Assembly (NCBI GenBank): GCA_943324025.2
Contig: CALPKA020000001.1
Coordinates: 1 to 22,425, forward strand
Source of the DNA: Bifidobacterium breve
GTDB lineage: Bacteria; Actinomycetota; Actinomycetes; Nanopelagicales; Nanopelagicaceae
Length of the DNA stretch: 22,425 bases
Direction: 5' to 3'
A program made the translations under genes and the position numbers. The notes under the pieces are model-generated. The model saw only the letters and a list, made by a program, of their open reading frames with translations, made no database searches and was not told the DNA's origin. Below are positions 8,385-15,558 of the stretch, one piece after another; the stretch's first letter is position 1, and every line of letters begins with the position of its first letter.

Positions 8385-9760
8385 GCTTGATCTCCTTCTA
8401 AGGCTTTCTTAATCAACTCTGCTAAATCCTCAAACTTTTCTGATCTAGAGGCCTTTAGCAAAATAACATCTCCGGTCGAAATGTTATTGACTAACTCTAA
8501 AACAGCAGCAGCAGAAGAGCAGTTATGAATCAGCATATTTTCATCAGAACTTTGATTATTACTCTCCTGATAAACGGCAGGAGCAACAGAAACTAGGTGG
8601 TCAACCCCAAGTTGGCTTGCAAATTCAGCGACTTCAAGGTGACCTGAACTTTCCTTGCTTCCGAGCTCATGCATTTTTCCAAGAATTGCCCAACTGGCTC
8701 CGCCACTTTCCTGGCTAAGCATGACTAATGTTTTAAGAGCCGCTTTCATACTTTCTGGATTGGCATTGTAATAATCATGAATGATTTGTATTCCATTAAT
8801 TGTTTCAATCTGCATCCGCCATTTACTTGAAAGCAATGCTGTTGTTAAACCAATTGCAATACTTTCATTCTTAACTCCCAAAGAAAATGCCGCGGCTGCC
8901 GCGGCTAATGCGTTTGGAATCTGATGCTCACCCATTACTTGTAATGCAACTGAATTTCGACCAGCTGGAGTAACTAAATCAAAATGAGCAAATCCTCCAT
9001 GTAGTTCAATATCAGCTGCCCGTACGATCTGCCCATCGCCAAATAAAACAGTATTTAGATCTAAGGAATCTGCCATCTTGGGTGTGAACTGATCATAAGT
9101 TCCTAGAACCGCTGTCATTTTTGGTGATAGTGCTTTTATCAATTCAGATTTTGTCTTTGCAATCGCCTCAACTGAGCCAAATTCACCCAAGTGTGCAGTT
9201 CCAACTACTAGAACCACTCCTACATTTGGATTAGCCAACTCTGTTAACTTTGCAATGTCTCCAACATGTCGTGCTCCCATTTCTAGAATACAAAATTTAG
9301 TTGCCTCTGTAGATCTGAGTAAGGTCAGTGGAACACCAATATCGGTATTGAAGTTTCCAGCAGTTGCCACCGTAGTGCCCTCGTTTTGCAAAACTGAGTA
9401 GAGAAATTCCTTGGTAGTTGTTTTCCCTTGGGAGCCAGTAATTCCGATAACCTTCATATTCGGCAATTGAGATCGGACAAACCGAGCAAGATCAATTAGC
9501 GCCTGGCCTACATCAGAAACTAATACATGCGGACCTGAAACTGACTTTGATACCAAAGAGAATTTTGCGCCTGAATTTAAAGCCTCTGATACAAAATCAT
9601 GCCCATCGAACTTTTCTCCTTTAAAGGCTACAAAAAAGTTTTTAGCTGATGCATCTTTTGAATTGATTACTGGATCTTGGTCAAGAATTTGAGAAGGTGA
9701 AATATCGTGAAGTGAACCTGACACAACTGATGCAAAATCTTGCGCAGATATTTTGATCAT
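8381..9760 (-). CDS. murF: UDP-MurNAc-tripeptide--D-Ala-D-Ala ligase MurF
   Basis: Completes the cytoplasmic pentapeptide by adding D-Ala-D-Ala. The 459-residue product shows an N-terminal Mur domain, the P-loop GITGSQGKTTTKEF with GSQGKTTT at about 109-116, the carbamylated-Lys region AKTKSELI, and the MurF-specific HDYYNANPESM, which separates it from the other Mur ligases. The start ATG at 9760 overlaps the murE stop by 4 nt, and its stop overlaps the mraY start by 4 nt, so three genes are linked by ATGA junctions. No ddl gene for making D-Ala-D-Ala is present in this window. Confidence 0.96.
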   Translation of the reverse strand: MIKISAQDFASVVSGSLHDISPSQILDQDPVINSKDASAKNFFVAFKGEKFDGHDFVSEALNSGAKFSLVSKSVSGPHVLVSDVGQALIDLARFVRSQLPNMKVIGITGSQGKTTTKEFLYSVLQNEGTTVATAGNFNTDIGVPLTLLRSTEATKFCILEMGARHVGDIAKLTELANPNVGVVLVVGTAHLGEFGSVEAIAKTKSELIKALSPKMTAVLGTYDQFTPKMADSLDLNTVLFGDGQIVRAADIELHGGFAHFDLVTPAGRNSVALQVMGEHQIPNALAAAAAAFSLGVKNESIAIGLTTALLSSKWRMQIETINGIQIIHDYYNANPESMKAALKTLVMLSQESGGASWAILGKMHELGSKESSGHLEVAEFASQLGVDHLVSVAPAVYQESNNQSSDENMLIHNCSSAAAVLELVNNISTGDVILLKASRSEKFEDLAELIKKALEGDQA

Positions 9761-11226
9761 TTGTTACCTTGTTTCAATATCGCCTGAGTAAGTTCTAGGC
9801 GATCATCAAAAGGTGTTATTACTCCGTTTATTTCTTGCCCACTTTCATGGCCTTTACCCATAATCAAAACCACATCCCCAGCATTTGCTTTGTTAACCGC
9901 TAGTGAAATTGCTTCCCGTCGATCGATACATACTTCACCTTTTTGACCTAAATCAAGCCCAAAAATCATTTCTTTTAGGATCGAATCGGCAGATTCACTT
10001 CTTGGATTATCACTTGTGAAAATCGATACATCACAACCTTGGAAAAGTGCCTGGCCCATTAATGGACGCTTGCTGTTGTCACGATCTCCACCACAACCTA
10101 ATACTCCAATAACCTTTCCAGAGGTTAGTTTTCGAGCTGTAGCAATTACATTTTGCACCGCATCAGGAGTATGGGCGTAATCTACCAATACAATAAATGA
10201 CTGACCAGCGTTAACAGTTTCTAAACGTCCAGGAACGCTTTTTAATCTACTTAAAGTATTGGAAATCTGTTCGCTACTAATGCCAAGTTGATGTGTAATC
10301 GCAACAGCTAGAATCAAATTATCCAAGTTGTAATCACCAATTAACGGGAAGATTCCCTTTATAACTTCACCACCAATACCCTTAATCTCAACATCATACG
10401 AATTATTTCTTAGTTCTGCTTTCTCAAAATACCAATCCGCAGATGATTTTTTTCTAGATACTGAAATTACCGGTAATCGGGTTTGATTTGAAAGTTTTTC
10501 ACCATAAGCATCGTCAATGTTAATTACTGCTTTTTGTGCATACTCTGAAGTGAAAAGTGCGGCTTTTGCTTCAAAATATGCCTGCATAGTTTTGTGATAA
10601 TCCAAATGATCTTGAGTTAAATTTGAGAATGCTACTACTTTAAAACTCGCACCCTTAATTCGATTTTGAACTATGGCGTGACTACTGACCTCCATCGATA
10701 GATGTGAACACCCCTGCTCCATCATTGCCCGAGCAATCGCTTGTAACTCATCAGCTTCTGGAGTAGTCCGAGAACCTTTAACTATCTGGTCATTAATTTC
10801 AATTCCTAAAGTCCCAATTAGCCCACATTTCGAACTGTTTAGATTCAGGATTTGTGAAACTAAATTTGCCGTAGTGGTTTTGCCATTTGTACCTGTTATT
10901 CCAACCGCGCTTAATTTTTCAAACGGTTTTTCATACACCCATGATGATAATTCTCCAACCAAGGCCCTTGGTTGTTTGTGAGTAAAACTTGGAATAGAAC
11001 AATCAATTTTTACATCACTTAGAACCGCCACCGCTCCATTAGCGATGGCTTGTGAAATGAAATCTTTTCCATGAAAGTTTTGGCCAGGACAAGCAATAAA
11101 TAGATCACCGGGTTCAACTCTTTGAGCATTTATACAAACGCCAGTAATCGATACTGATTCAGTAAAGATCGCAGGATCAAAATCAGAGAGTAATTTTGGC
11201 TTAATGGAAAGTGGCTTAATCTGCAT
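9757..11226 (-). CDS. murE: UDP-MurNAc-L-Ala-D-Glu--meso-diaminopimelate ligase MurE
   Basis: Adds the third stem-peptide residue. The 489-residue product has the P-loop GTNGKTTT (112-119), the carbamylated Lys221 in EAKAALF, and VDYAHTPDAV (348-357). Substrate choice can be read from the DNPR motif at 406-409: Arg at the fourth position is the mark of meso-diaminopimelate enzymes, whereas L-Lys enzymes carry DNPA. The cell wall is therefore predicted to be meso-DAP type, as in most actinobacteria. The gene follows ftsI by 3 nt and overlaps murF by 4 nt. Confidence 0.96.
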   Translation of the reverse strand: MQIKPLSIKPKLLSDFDPAIFTESVSITGVCINAQRVEPGDLFIACPGQNFHGKDFISQAIANGAVAVLSDVKIDCSIPSFTHKQPRALVGELSSWVYEKPFEKLSAVGITGTNGKTTTANLVSQILNLNSSKCGLIGTLGIEINDQIVKGSRTTPEADELQAIARAMMEQGCSHLSMEVSSHAIVQNRIKGASFKVVAFSNLTQDHLDYHKTMQAYFEAKAALFTSEYAQKAVINIDDAYGEKLSNQTRLPVISVSRKKSSADWYFEKAELRNNSYDVEIKGIGGEVIKGIFPLIGDYNLDNLILAVAITHQLGISSEQISNTLSRLKSVPGRLETVNAGQSFIVLVDYAHTPDAVQNVIATARKLTSGKVIGVLGCGGDRDNSKRPLMGQALFQGCDVSIFTSDNPRSESADSILKEMIFGLDLGQKGEVCIDRREAISLAVNKANAGDVVLIMGKGHESGQEINGVITPFDDRLELTQAILKQGNK

Positions 11227-11229
11227 GTT

Positions 11230-13038
11230 TTAAGCCCCAGCTTTCTTGTTGCTCTTCTTTACATCCTTCAAAGCGGCCTCAGTTAGTTTAAATGTTGTAA
11301 CCGGTGCAGTTGTTGGCTGAACTCTCTCACTTTGCAAAACAAAACTCATTACCTTTTTAAATACTGGCCCTGCAAGTACGCCACCCCAATGCATGCCTTT
11401 TGGATCCTGAATTGTCACGCTGATTACATACTTTGGTTGATCGGCAGGTGCAAACCCAATGAAGGATGCTGTGTAGCCGCTATAACATTTACAAGCAGTA
11501 CTGAATCTATTTGCGGTTCCGGTTTTACCAGCAATTCGATACCCAGAAATAGCTGCAGCTGGTGCAGTTCCATTGCTAGAAACCACGCTCTCCATCATTG
11601 CGCGCATATTTGAAGCTGTTTGTGAGCTTAAAACTCTAACTGATTCATTCTCTTTAGCAGGAGTGTATTTACCGCTTTCATCAACCACGCCAGCCAGGAT
11701 TGATGGTGAAACTCTAACTCCATCATTTGCGATAGTTGCAAAGACTGAAGTTGCTTGCATTGCTGTTAATGAGTATCCCTGACCAAAAGCTATCGTTGGA
11801 AGTGAAGTGCCAGACCATTCTTTAACTGGATGCAAAATTCCTGCAGATTCTCCAGGAAGTTTAGAGTTTGTGCTTTGGCCAATTCCAAACTTACGTAAGT
11901 AGTTGTATAAAGTATCTTTTCCAAGCTTTTGCCCAATTTGAATTGATCCAGTGTTGCTAGAAACAGCCAGAAGGCCGGTAGTTGTTAATCTCTGAGTTGG
12001 ATGTTTTTCGTGATCGTGGAAGTACTCATCAGCGACCTTCATTTTGTATGGAATTGTAAAAATGGATTGCGGAGTAACCAAGCCCTCTTGCAACGCTGCA
12101 GCTACTGTAATTACTTTTCCTGTTGATCCTGGCTCATAAACTTCCTGCACTGCAGGATTTCTTAGCTTATTTAATGTTATTGTGCTAGAAATATTTGGAT
12201 CAAAGGTTGGGGCACTTGCCTGGGCCAAAATCGCACCAGTTTTTGGATCCATCACAATTACCGTTCCAGATTCTGCTCGAGATGAAGCAACTGCCTGACT
12301 GATTGCATTTTGTGCTACCCATTGAACATCTCTATCAATTGTTAATCGAACACTGGTACCAGACTTTGCCTCAACACTTACTTGTTCTGATCCTGGAATG
12401 ATGTTGCCTCGTCCATTTGCATAAATATATTTACCATTAGTTCCAGCCAACAGTGAATTTAAACTACTTTCTATTCCCGATGCACCACTGCCTTGATCAT
12501 TTGTAATTCCAATTAGTGAAGATGTTAATTTTCCGCTCGGATAATCCCTAATAAAGCTTCGTTCTGGAACAAATCCGCCAATTCTTTTGCTGATTCCGTC
12601 TTTAGTTTTCAGAATTTGCGTGTTGTAATCTTTAATCGCTTGGTTAACCTGGCGCCAAGTTTCAGGGGTTATATCCTTGGCAATCAAAACATATCTACGC
12701 TCACCAGTTAAATCTGGTTGCAATTGGCTTGGTGTCATATTTAATATCGGGGCAACAACCTTGGCGGCAGCAGCTGGATCATTAACCACCGTTTGATCCA
12801 CAGCGATGTTCATGGCAGAAATACTTCGCGCCAATTCCACGCCATTGATATCGTAAATTGTGCCCCTTGGTGCCAATAATGTTGCTGATTTACTTAATTC
12901 AACTTCAGCTTTTTTAACATAACCATTTGCTCTAATCGCTTGAATTTCAATCAGCCTTAACCCGAACAAAAGGAAAATAACTACTGCAATTGCAACGATT
13001 TTTCGAATCCGGTCTTGAACAATTAATTGCTGATTCAT
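11230..13038 (-). CDS. ftsI: Septal transpeptidase FtsI / PBP3 (class B penicillin-binding protein)
   Basis: Cross-links septal peptidoglycan as the partner of FtsW. The 602-residue product has a short cytoplasmic tail, one span (about 13-32), the class B dimerisation domain starting LLAPRGTIYDINGVELA (about 54-70), and a transpeptidase domain. Catalytic motifs are in order: STGK (nucleophile Ser305, Lys308), SSN (360-362) and KTG (505-507). A Cys-x-Cys pair follows the KTG box (CKC, 516-518). The C-terminus ends in a short Lys-rich tail rather than PASTA repeats, which distinguishes it from StkP-linked or sporulation PBPs. The ATG overlaps the ftsL stop by 4 nt. Confidence 0.95.
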   Translation of the reverse strand: MNQQLIVQDRIRKIVAIAVVIFLLFGLRLIEIQAIRANGYVKKAEVELSKSATLLAPRGTIYDINGVELARSISAMNIAVDQTVVNDPAAAAKVVAPILNMTPSQLQPDLTGERRYVLIAKDITPETWRQVNQAIKDYNTQILKTKDGISKRIGGFVPERSFIRDYPSGKLTSSLIGITNDQGSGASGIESSLNSLLAGTNGKYIYANGRGNIIPGSEQVSVEAKSGTSVRLTIDRDVQWVAQNAISQAVASSRAESGTVIVMDPKTGAILAQASAPTFDPNISSTITLNKLRNPAVQEVYEPGSTGKVITVAAALQEGLVTPQSIFTIPYKMKVADEYFHDHEKHPTQRLTTTGLLAVSSNTGSIQIGQKLGKDTLYNYLRKFGIGQSTNSKLPGESAGILHPVKEWSGTSLPTIAFGQGYSLTAMQATSVFATIANDGVRVSPSILAGVVDESGKYTPAKENESVRVLSSQTASNMRAMMESVVSSNGTAPAAAISGYRIAGKTGTANRFSTACKCYSGYTASFIGFAPADQPKYVISVTIQDPKGMHWGGVLAGPVFKKVMSFVLQSERVQPTTAPVTTFKLTEAALKDVKKSNKKAGA

Positions 13039-13418
13039 TTAACACCTGCTGACATATCTAAGAAGCGAGGATTTACCGAAGCAACCATTCCAAGCTCACT
13101 TGCTCTTTGAGCCAAGCGATCTGGTGAAGAAACAACCGCGACTTGACGAAGAATTGCCTCTCGTTCATCGGTTAGCACTTGTGCCTCTTGCTTAAGTTGT
13201 TGCAATAGGAAAGCATCCTTAGCTAAAGCAGTGTTAATTACGAGTAAGGACAGTAATCCTGTTGTAAAGATTGTTGCCAAGAAAATAATGAAAGTTTTAT
13301 CACCAGCGACCTCACCTGATTTGGCCTCTGGAACTAAACGCAATACCGCTTGGTTAGTTTTCTCTCTGACAATTTTTCGAGAGATCTGGATCGCTGGTGC
13401 GAATTCAAAAATTGCCAT
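13035..13418 (-). CDS. ftsL: FtsL-like divisome protein
   Basis: Small bitopic protein of 127 residues: a polar N-terminal region (1-40), one membrane span at about 43-65, then a coiled-coil-like stretch (LLQQLKQEAQVLTDEREAILRQ, about 71-92) and a C-terminal segment RLAQRASELGMV. Septum-formation proteins of the FtsL/DivIC fold share this layout and the 'A-x-x-LGM' ending. Position between rsmH and ftsI is the canonical site of ftsL, whose product bridges FtsQ to FtsW-FtsI. Sequence conservation in the family is low, so the call rests on architecture and context. The start codon overlaps the rsmH stop by one base (TAATG) and its own stop overlaps ftsI. Confidence 0.85.
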   Translation of the reverse strand: MAIFEFAPAIQISRKIVREKTNQAVLRLVPEAKSGEVAGDKTFIIFLATIFTTGLLSLLVINTALAKDAFLLQQLKQEAQVLTDEREAILRQVAVVSSPDRLAQRASELGMVASVNPRFLDMSAGVK

Positions 13419-14371
13419 TATGCACTCACCCGCTCAATTGCTCGAAGGCGCATAGATGCAGATCGTGGATTTGCCAGTAGCTCAGATTCATCTGCGCCTT
13501 GGCTTCCACTTCCAATTAAATTAAATGCTGCAGCAGAGTTTGGAAGATCAACTGGTAAACCAAGTGGAGTTCTAGATTGAGTAGCGCTTGCAAATATTTT
13601 CTTAACTATTCGATCTTCAAGAGATTGATAGCTCATAACAACGATTCGGCCACCGATAGAGATCGCTTCTAATGCTGCCGGAATAGCACGCTCTAAAACC
13701 TGCAACTCTTGATTTACTTCAACCCGTAAAGCTTGGAAGGTTCTTTTCGCGGGGTTTCCACCTGTGCGTCTGGCTGGTGCCGGAATTGAGTCTTTAACTA
13801 TCTGAGCTAAATCTTGGGTGGTCTTTAGATTATCTGCTTGTCTTGCCTTAATAATATTTTCTGCAATTTTGCTGGCGAACTTCTCCTCGCCATAAATACT
13901 TAATATCTTTGCTAACTCACCATGTGAGTAGGTATTCAAGATTTTTTCAGCGGTTAAAGAACTGCTTTGATCCATTCTCATATCAAGTGGGGCGGCCTGT
14001 GAGTAAGAAAAACCCCGTTCAGCCTGGTCAAGCTGCATTGAAGAGACTCCCAAATCAAAGAGGATTGCATCAACCTTGGTTACTCCAGCCAAAGCCATTG
14101 CTGGCTCAATCTGGTCATAGGTGCCATGGAAAATACTTACTCGCTCTTGATAAGCCGATAAATTTGCTTGGGCAATTTTGATAGCTTGAATATCTCTATC
14201 TATTCCAATTAAGTGTAAGTTTGCAAAACTCTCTAAAAATGCACGGGCATGCCCGCCAAGTCCTAATGTGGCATCAATCAAATAGGTTTTGGATTTATTG
14301 ATTAGCGCTGGAGAAAGCAATTGAACGCAGCGCTCTAACGCAACTGGTATATGCGTAATTTCTGCACTCAT
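13418..14371 (-). CDS. rsmH: 16S rRNA (cytosine1402-N4)-methyltransferase RsmH (MraW)
   Basis: SAM-dependent enzyme that methylates C1402 in the decoding centre of 16S rRNA. The 317-residue product has the SAM-binding loop IDATLGLGGHARAFL (glycine-rich loop about 33-41), FDLGVSSMQLDQAERGFSY in the middle, and the family signature NPAKRTFQALRVEVN. The ATG at 14371 is preceded by AGAGGGGGAG with six bases of spacing, one of the strongest ribosome-binding sites in the window. It is separated from mraZ by 204 bp that hold a structured inverted repeat and a purine-rich leader. That arrangement suggests its expression is set separately from mraZ. Confidence 0.97.
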   Translation of the reverse strand: MSAEITHIPVALERCVQLLSPALINKSKTYLIDATLGLGGHARAFLESFANLHLIGIDRDIQAIKIAQANLSAYQERVSIFHGTYDQIEPAMALAGVTKVDAILFDLGVSSMQLDQAERGFSYSQAAPLDMRMDQSSSLTAEKILNTYSHGELAKILSIYGEEKFASKIAENIIKARQADNLKTTQDLAQIVKDSIPAPARRTGGNPAKRTFQALRVEVNQELQVLERAIPAALEAISIGGRIVVMSYQSLEDRIVKKIFASATQSRTPLGLPVDLPNSAAAFNLIGSGSQGADESELLANPRSASMRLRAIERVSA

Positions 14372-14377
14372 TTACTG

Positions 14378-14462
14378 CTCCCCCTCTTTCTCGAACTTTT
14401 CTTTTTCTGTTTTCGCTTCCTTGCTTACTTTTTCCTATTTACTTCTTTTTTAATCCTTCTCA
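14378..14462 (-). other. Purine-rich untranslated leader with rsmH Shine-Dalgarno
   Basis: Read on minus, this 85-base stretch is almost all A and G with few C or T, and ends in AGAGGGGGAG six bases before the rsmH ATG. It cannot form much secondary structure on its own and so would present the ribosome-binding site in an open context. It separates the upstream structured element (14475-14558) from the start codon. The plus-strand reading frame across it is only a polypyrimidine artefact. Confidence 0.5.
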
Positions 14463-14474
14463 CTTATCTACTTA

Positions 14475-14558
14475 GGTCACCGCCCCTCGACGGATCACTT
14501 TTAATAACACGCGGCACCGGGGAAGTGGCGCCGCGAATCTTTATGAGTGGCGGTGGCC
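14475..14558 (-). ncRNA. Candidate structured leader RNA upstream of rsmH (mraW-motif type)
   Basis: Transcribed from minus, the outer arms GGCCACCGCC (14558-14549) and GGCGGUGACC (14484-14475) pair over ten positions with one mismatch. The inner arms GCGGCGCC (14534-14527) and GGUGCCGC (14518-14511) pair over eight positions with one G-U and enclose the loop ACUUCCCC. The block is much richer in G+C than its surroundings and is not followed by a U-run, so it is not an intrinsic terminator. A conserved cis-RNA called the mraW motif has been described upstream of this gene in actinobacteria. The location fits, but I cannot align to that consensus from memory. It probably controls rsmH and the downstream dcw genes. 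Confidence 0.5.
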
Positions 14559-14575
14559 TAAATAGACATTTGAAA

Positions 14576-15007
14576 TTAGAACAGGCCTGGTAGCACCTCC
14601 TCTGAAACATCTGCGAAGGTTTTTTCACGATCAGTTAAGTACTTACTCCACGCAGATGAATCCCAAATTTCTAATCGTGTATTTGCGCCAATAACAACGC
14701 AGTTTTTTTCTAATGTGGCATAGGTTCTAAGAGCTGCCGGAATTGTTACTCGTCCTTGATTATCTGGAATCTCATCATGTGCACCGGCGAACATCACTCG
14801 TAAGTAATCTCGAGAATTTTTCTGCGTTACCGGAGCTTGTCTTAATCTTTCAGTAATTAATGCAAACTCAGAGGCTGGAAAAACATAAAGGCAGTGTTCT
14901 TGACCTTTTGTAATTACTAAACCCTCTGCTAATTCATCACGAAATCTGGCTGGCAAAATCAATCTGCCCTTTTCATCAAGCTTTGGCTCATGGGTGCCAA
15001 GAAACAT
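14576..15007 (-). CDS. mraZ: MraZ, transcriptional regulator of the dcw cluster
   Basis: 143-residue protein of the SpoVT-AbrB-like double-MraZ fold. It assembles into rings and binds repeats in its own promoter; in E. coli it represses the dcw operon. The first repeat opens [20 protein letters not shown] and the second carries the matching [17 protein letters not shown] (about 78-94), so both D-x-x-G-R-(L/V)-x-(I/L)-P-A copies are intact. The ATG at 15007 has GGGGAGG seven bases upstream. It is the first gene of the operon, just behind a promoter that bears three candidate MraZ boxes, pointing to autoregulation. Confidence 0.96.
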   Translation of the reverse strand: MFLGTHEPKLDEKGRLILPARFRDELAEGLVITKGQEHCLYVFPASEFALITERLRQAPVTQKNSRDYLRVMFAGAHDEIPDNQGRVTIPAALRTYATLEKNCVVIGANTRLEIWDSSAWSKYLTDREKTFADVSEEVLPGLF

Positions 15008-15044
15008 CGCTTAGCCTCCCCACGCTCACGATTTAACCTAGGTC

Positions 15045-15092
15045 ACCACTTTACTCCCTTTTTCCCCACTTTCAACCCCCCGCACCCACTTT
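15045..15092 (-). promoter_or_regulatory. MraZ-box array: three AAAGTGG(G/T) direct repeats at 20-bp period
   Basis: On minus the octamers AAAGTGGG (15092-15085), AAAGTGGG (15072-15065) and AAAGTGGT (15052-15045) are spaced exactly 20 bp apart, two helical turns. A degenerate copy, AAAAGGG, sits at the halfway point of the second interval. Described MraZ sites are TGGGN repeats in E. coli and AAAGTG(T/G) repeats in Mycoplasma, both with a 10-bp period; these octamers satisfy both. They overlap the likely mraZ promoter, as expected for autoregulation. Confidence 0.65.
15048..15075 (-). promoter_or_regulatory. mraZ: Putative mraZ / dcw operon promoter
   Basis: On minus, TTGAAA (15075-15070) and TAAAGT (15053-15048) are separated by 16 bases, giving a start near 15041 and a leader of about 34 nt. 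The two hexamers overlap two of the three AAAGTGG repeats, so MraZ bound there would compete with RNA polymerase. A terminator for the preceding gene lies just upstream. Hexamer matches are moderate. Confidence 0.4.
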
Positions 15093-15122
15093 CCCTCCCA
15101 TTCCCTCCCTGGAAATGGGCAT

Positions 15123-15147
15123 AAAAAAACCACCCAAATGGGTGGTT
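15123..15147 (-). terminator. Intrinsic terminator after the DUF3040 gene
   Basis: On minus, AACCACCC (15147-15140), a four-base loop ATTT and GGGTGGTT (15135-15128) form a perfect 8-bp stem followed by a run of T (15129-15123). It lies 23 nt after the DUF3040 stop and just before the mraZ regulatory region, separating the two transcription units. Confidence 0.85.
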
Positions 15148-15169
15148 GGTTTGAAGCATGGATAAGGCT

Positions 15170-15514
15170 TTACCCCTCGTTATTACGTCTATCCCATCTC
15201 TCCTCCAGGCTTGAGCCCCAGCCCGGTTTCTTAACCTTTTTTCCGCCTGAATTAAGGCTGATATTTGTGATGATCAAAAGCACCCCAGCAAGGCAGATAA
15301 CAAATGCAATAACCCCAACAATGGTGGCCTGAGCAACTAAGCCGCTAATCAAGACAACCGCCCCTAGAGCCAATATCGATAGTCCCAGCAAGGCTCGAGA
15401 GCTCTGGCGAGTGCGTGCTTTCCCAGTCAGCGTTGAGAGCAGACGTGGATCCTCCTGCTCAAGGGCAGCCTCCATCTCAGCAAGAAGCTTTCGTTCATGA
15501 TCGGAAAGTGCCAT
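15170..15514 (-). CDS. DUF3040 family membrane protein
   Basis: Small protein of 114 residues from the ATG at 15514. The start MALSDHERKLLAEMEAALEQ is the classical DUF3040 opening, so I prefer it to an in-frame TTG six codons upstream. The N-terminal half is a charged amphipathic helix ending DPRLLSTL, then come two membrane spans (about 42-62 and 65-87) and a basic C-terminal tail. The family is almost confined to actinobacteria and is often found near mraZ and dinB. Its function is unknown. The Shine-Dalgarno is poor and a TATATT sits six bases before the ATG, so the transcript may be leaderless. The gene lies 44 nt after dinB and ends at a terminator. Confidence 0.85.
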   Translation of the reverse strand: MALSDHERKLLAEMEAALEQEDPRLLSTLTGKARTRQSSRALLGLSILALGAVVLISGLVAQATIVGVIAFVICLAGVLLIITNISLNSGGKKVKKPGWGSSLEERWDRRNNEG

Positions 15515-15520
15515 ATTCGA

Positions 15521-15549
15521 AATATAGGGCAACTAAGGTTATTTTGAAA
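15521..15549 (-). promoter_or_regulatory. Possible leaderless promoter of the DUF3040 gene
   Basis: On minus a -10-like TATATT (15526-15521) lies six bases before the ATG and a -35-like TTTCAA (15549-15544) lies 17 bases further up. No ribosome-binding site is visible between them. The arrangement would start transcription at or next to the initiation codon, common in actinobacteria. Co-transcription from dinB is the alternative. Confidence 0.35.
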
Positions 15550-15558
15550 ACCTGGGAG

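Noticed and set aside
14511-14534. GC-rich hairpin considered as a mraZ terminator
   Set aside because: On minus it is followed by a mixed sequence (TGTTATTAAAAG), not a T-run, and it sits inside a larger paired structure, so a leader RNA is a better reading.
14351-14593. 80-codon plus-strand frame with a hydrophobic translation in the rsmH-mraZ gap
   Set aside because: It is a by-product of the polypyrimidine tract; it overlaps the ends of two real genes, has no Shine-Dalgarno and resembles no known protein.
15515-15532. TTG start six codons upstream for the DUF3040 gene
   Set aside because: The family's conserved opening MALS begins at the ATG at 15514.
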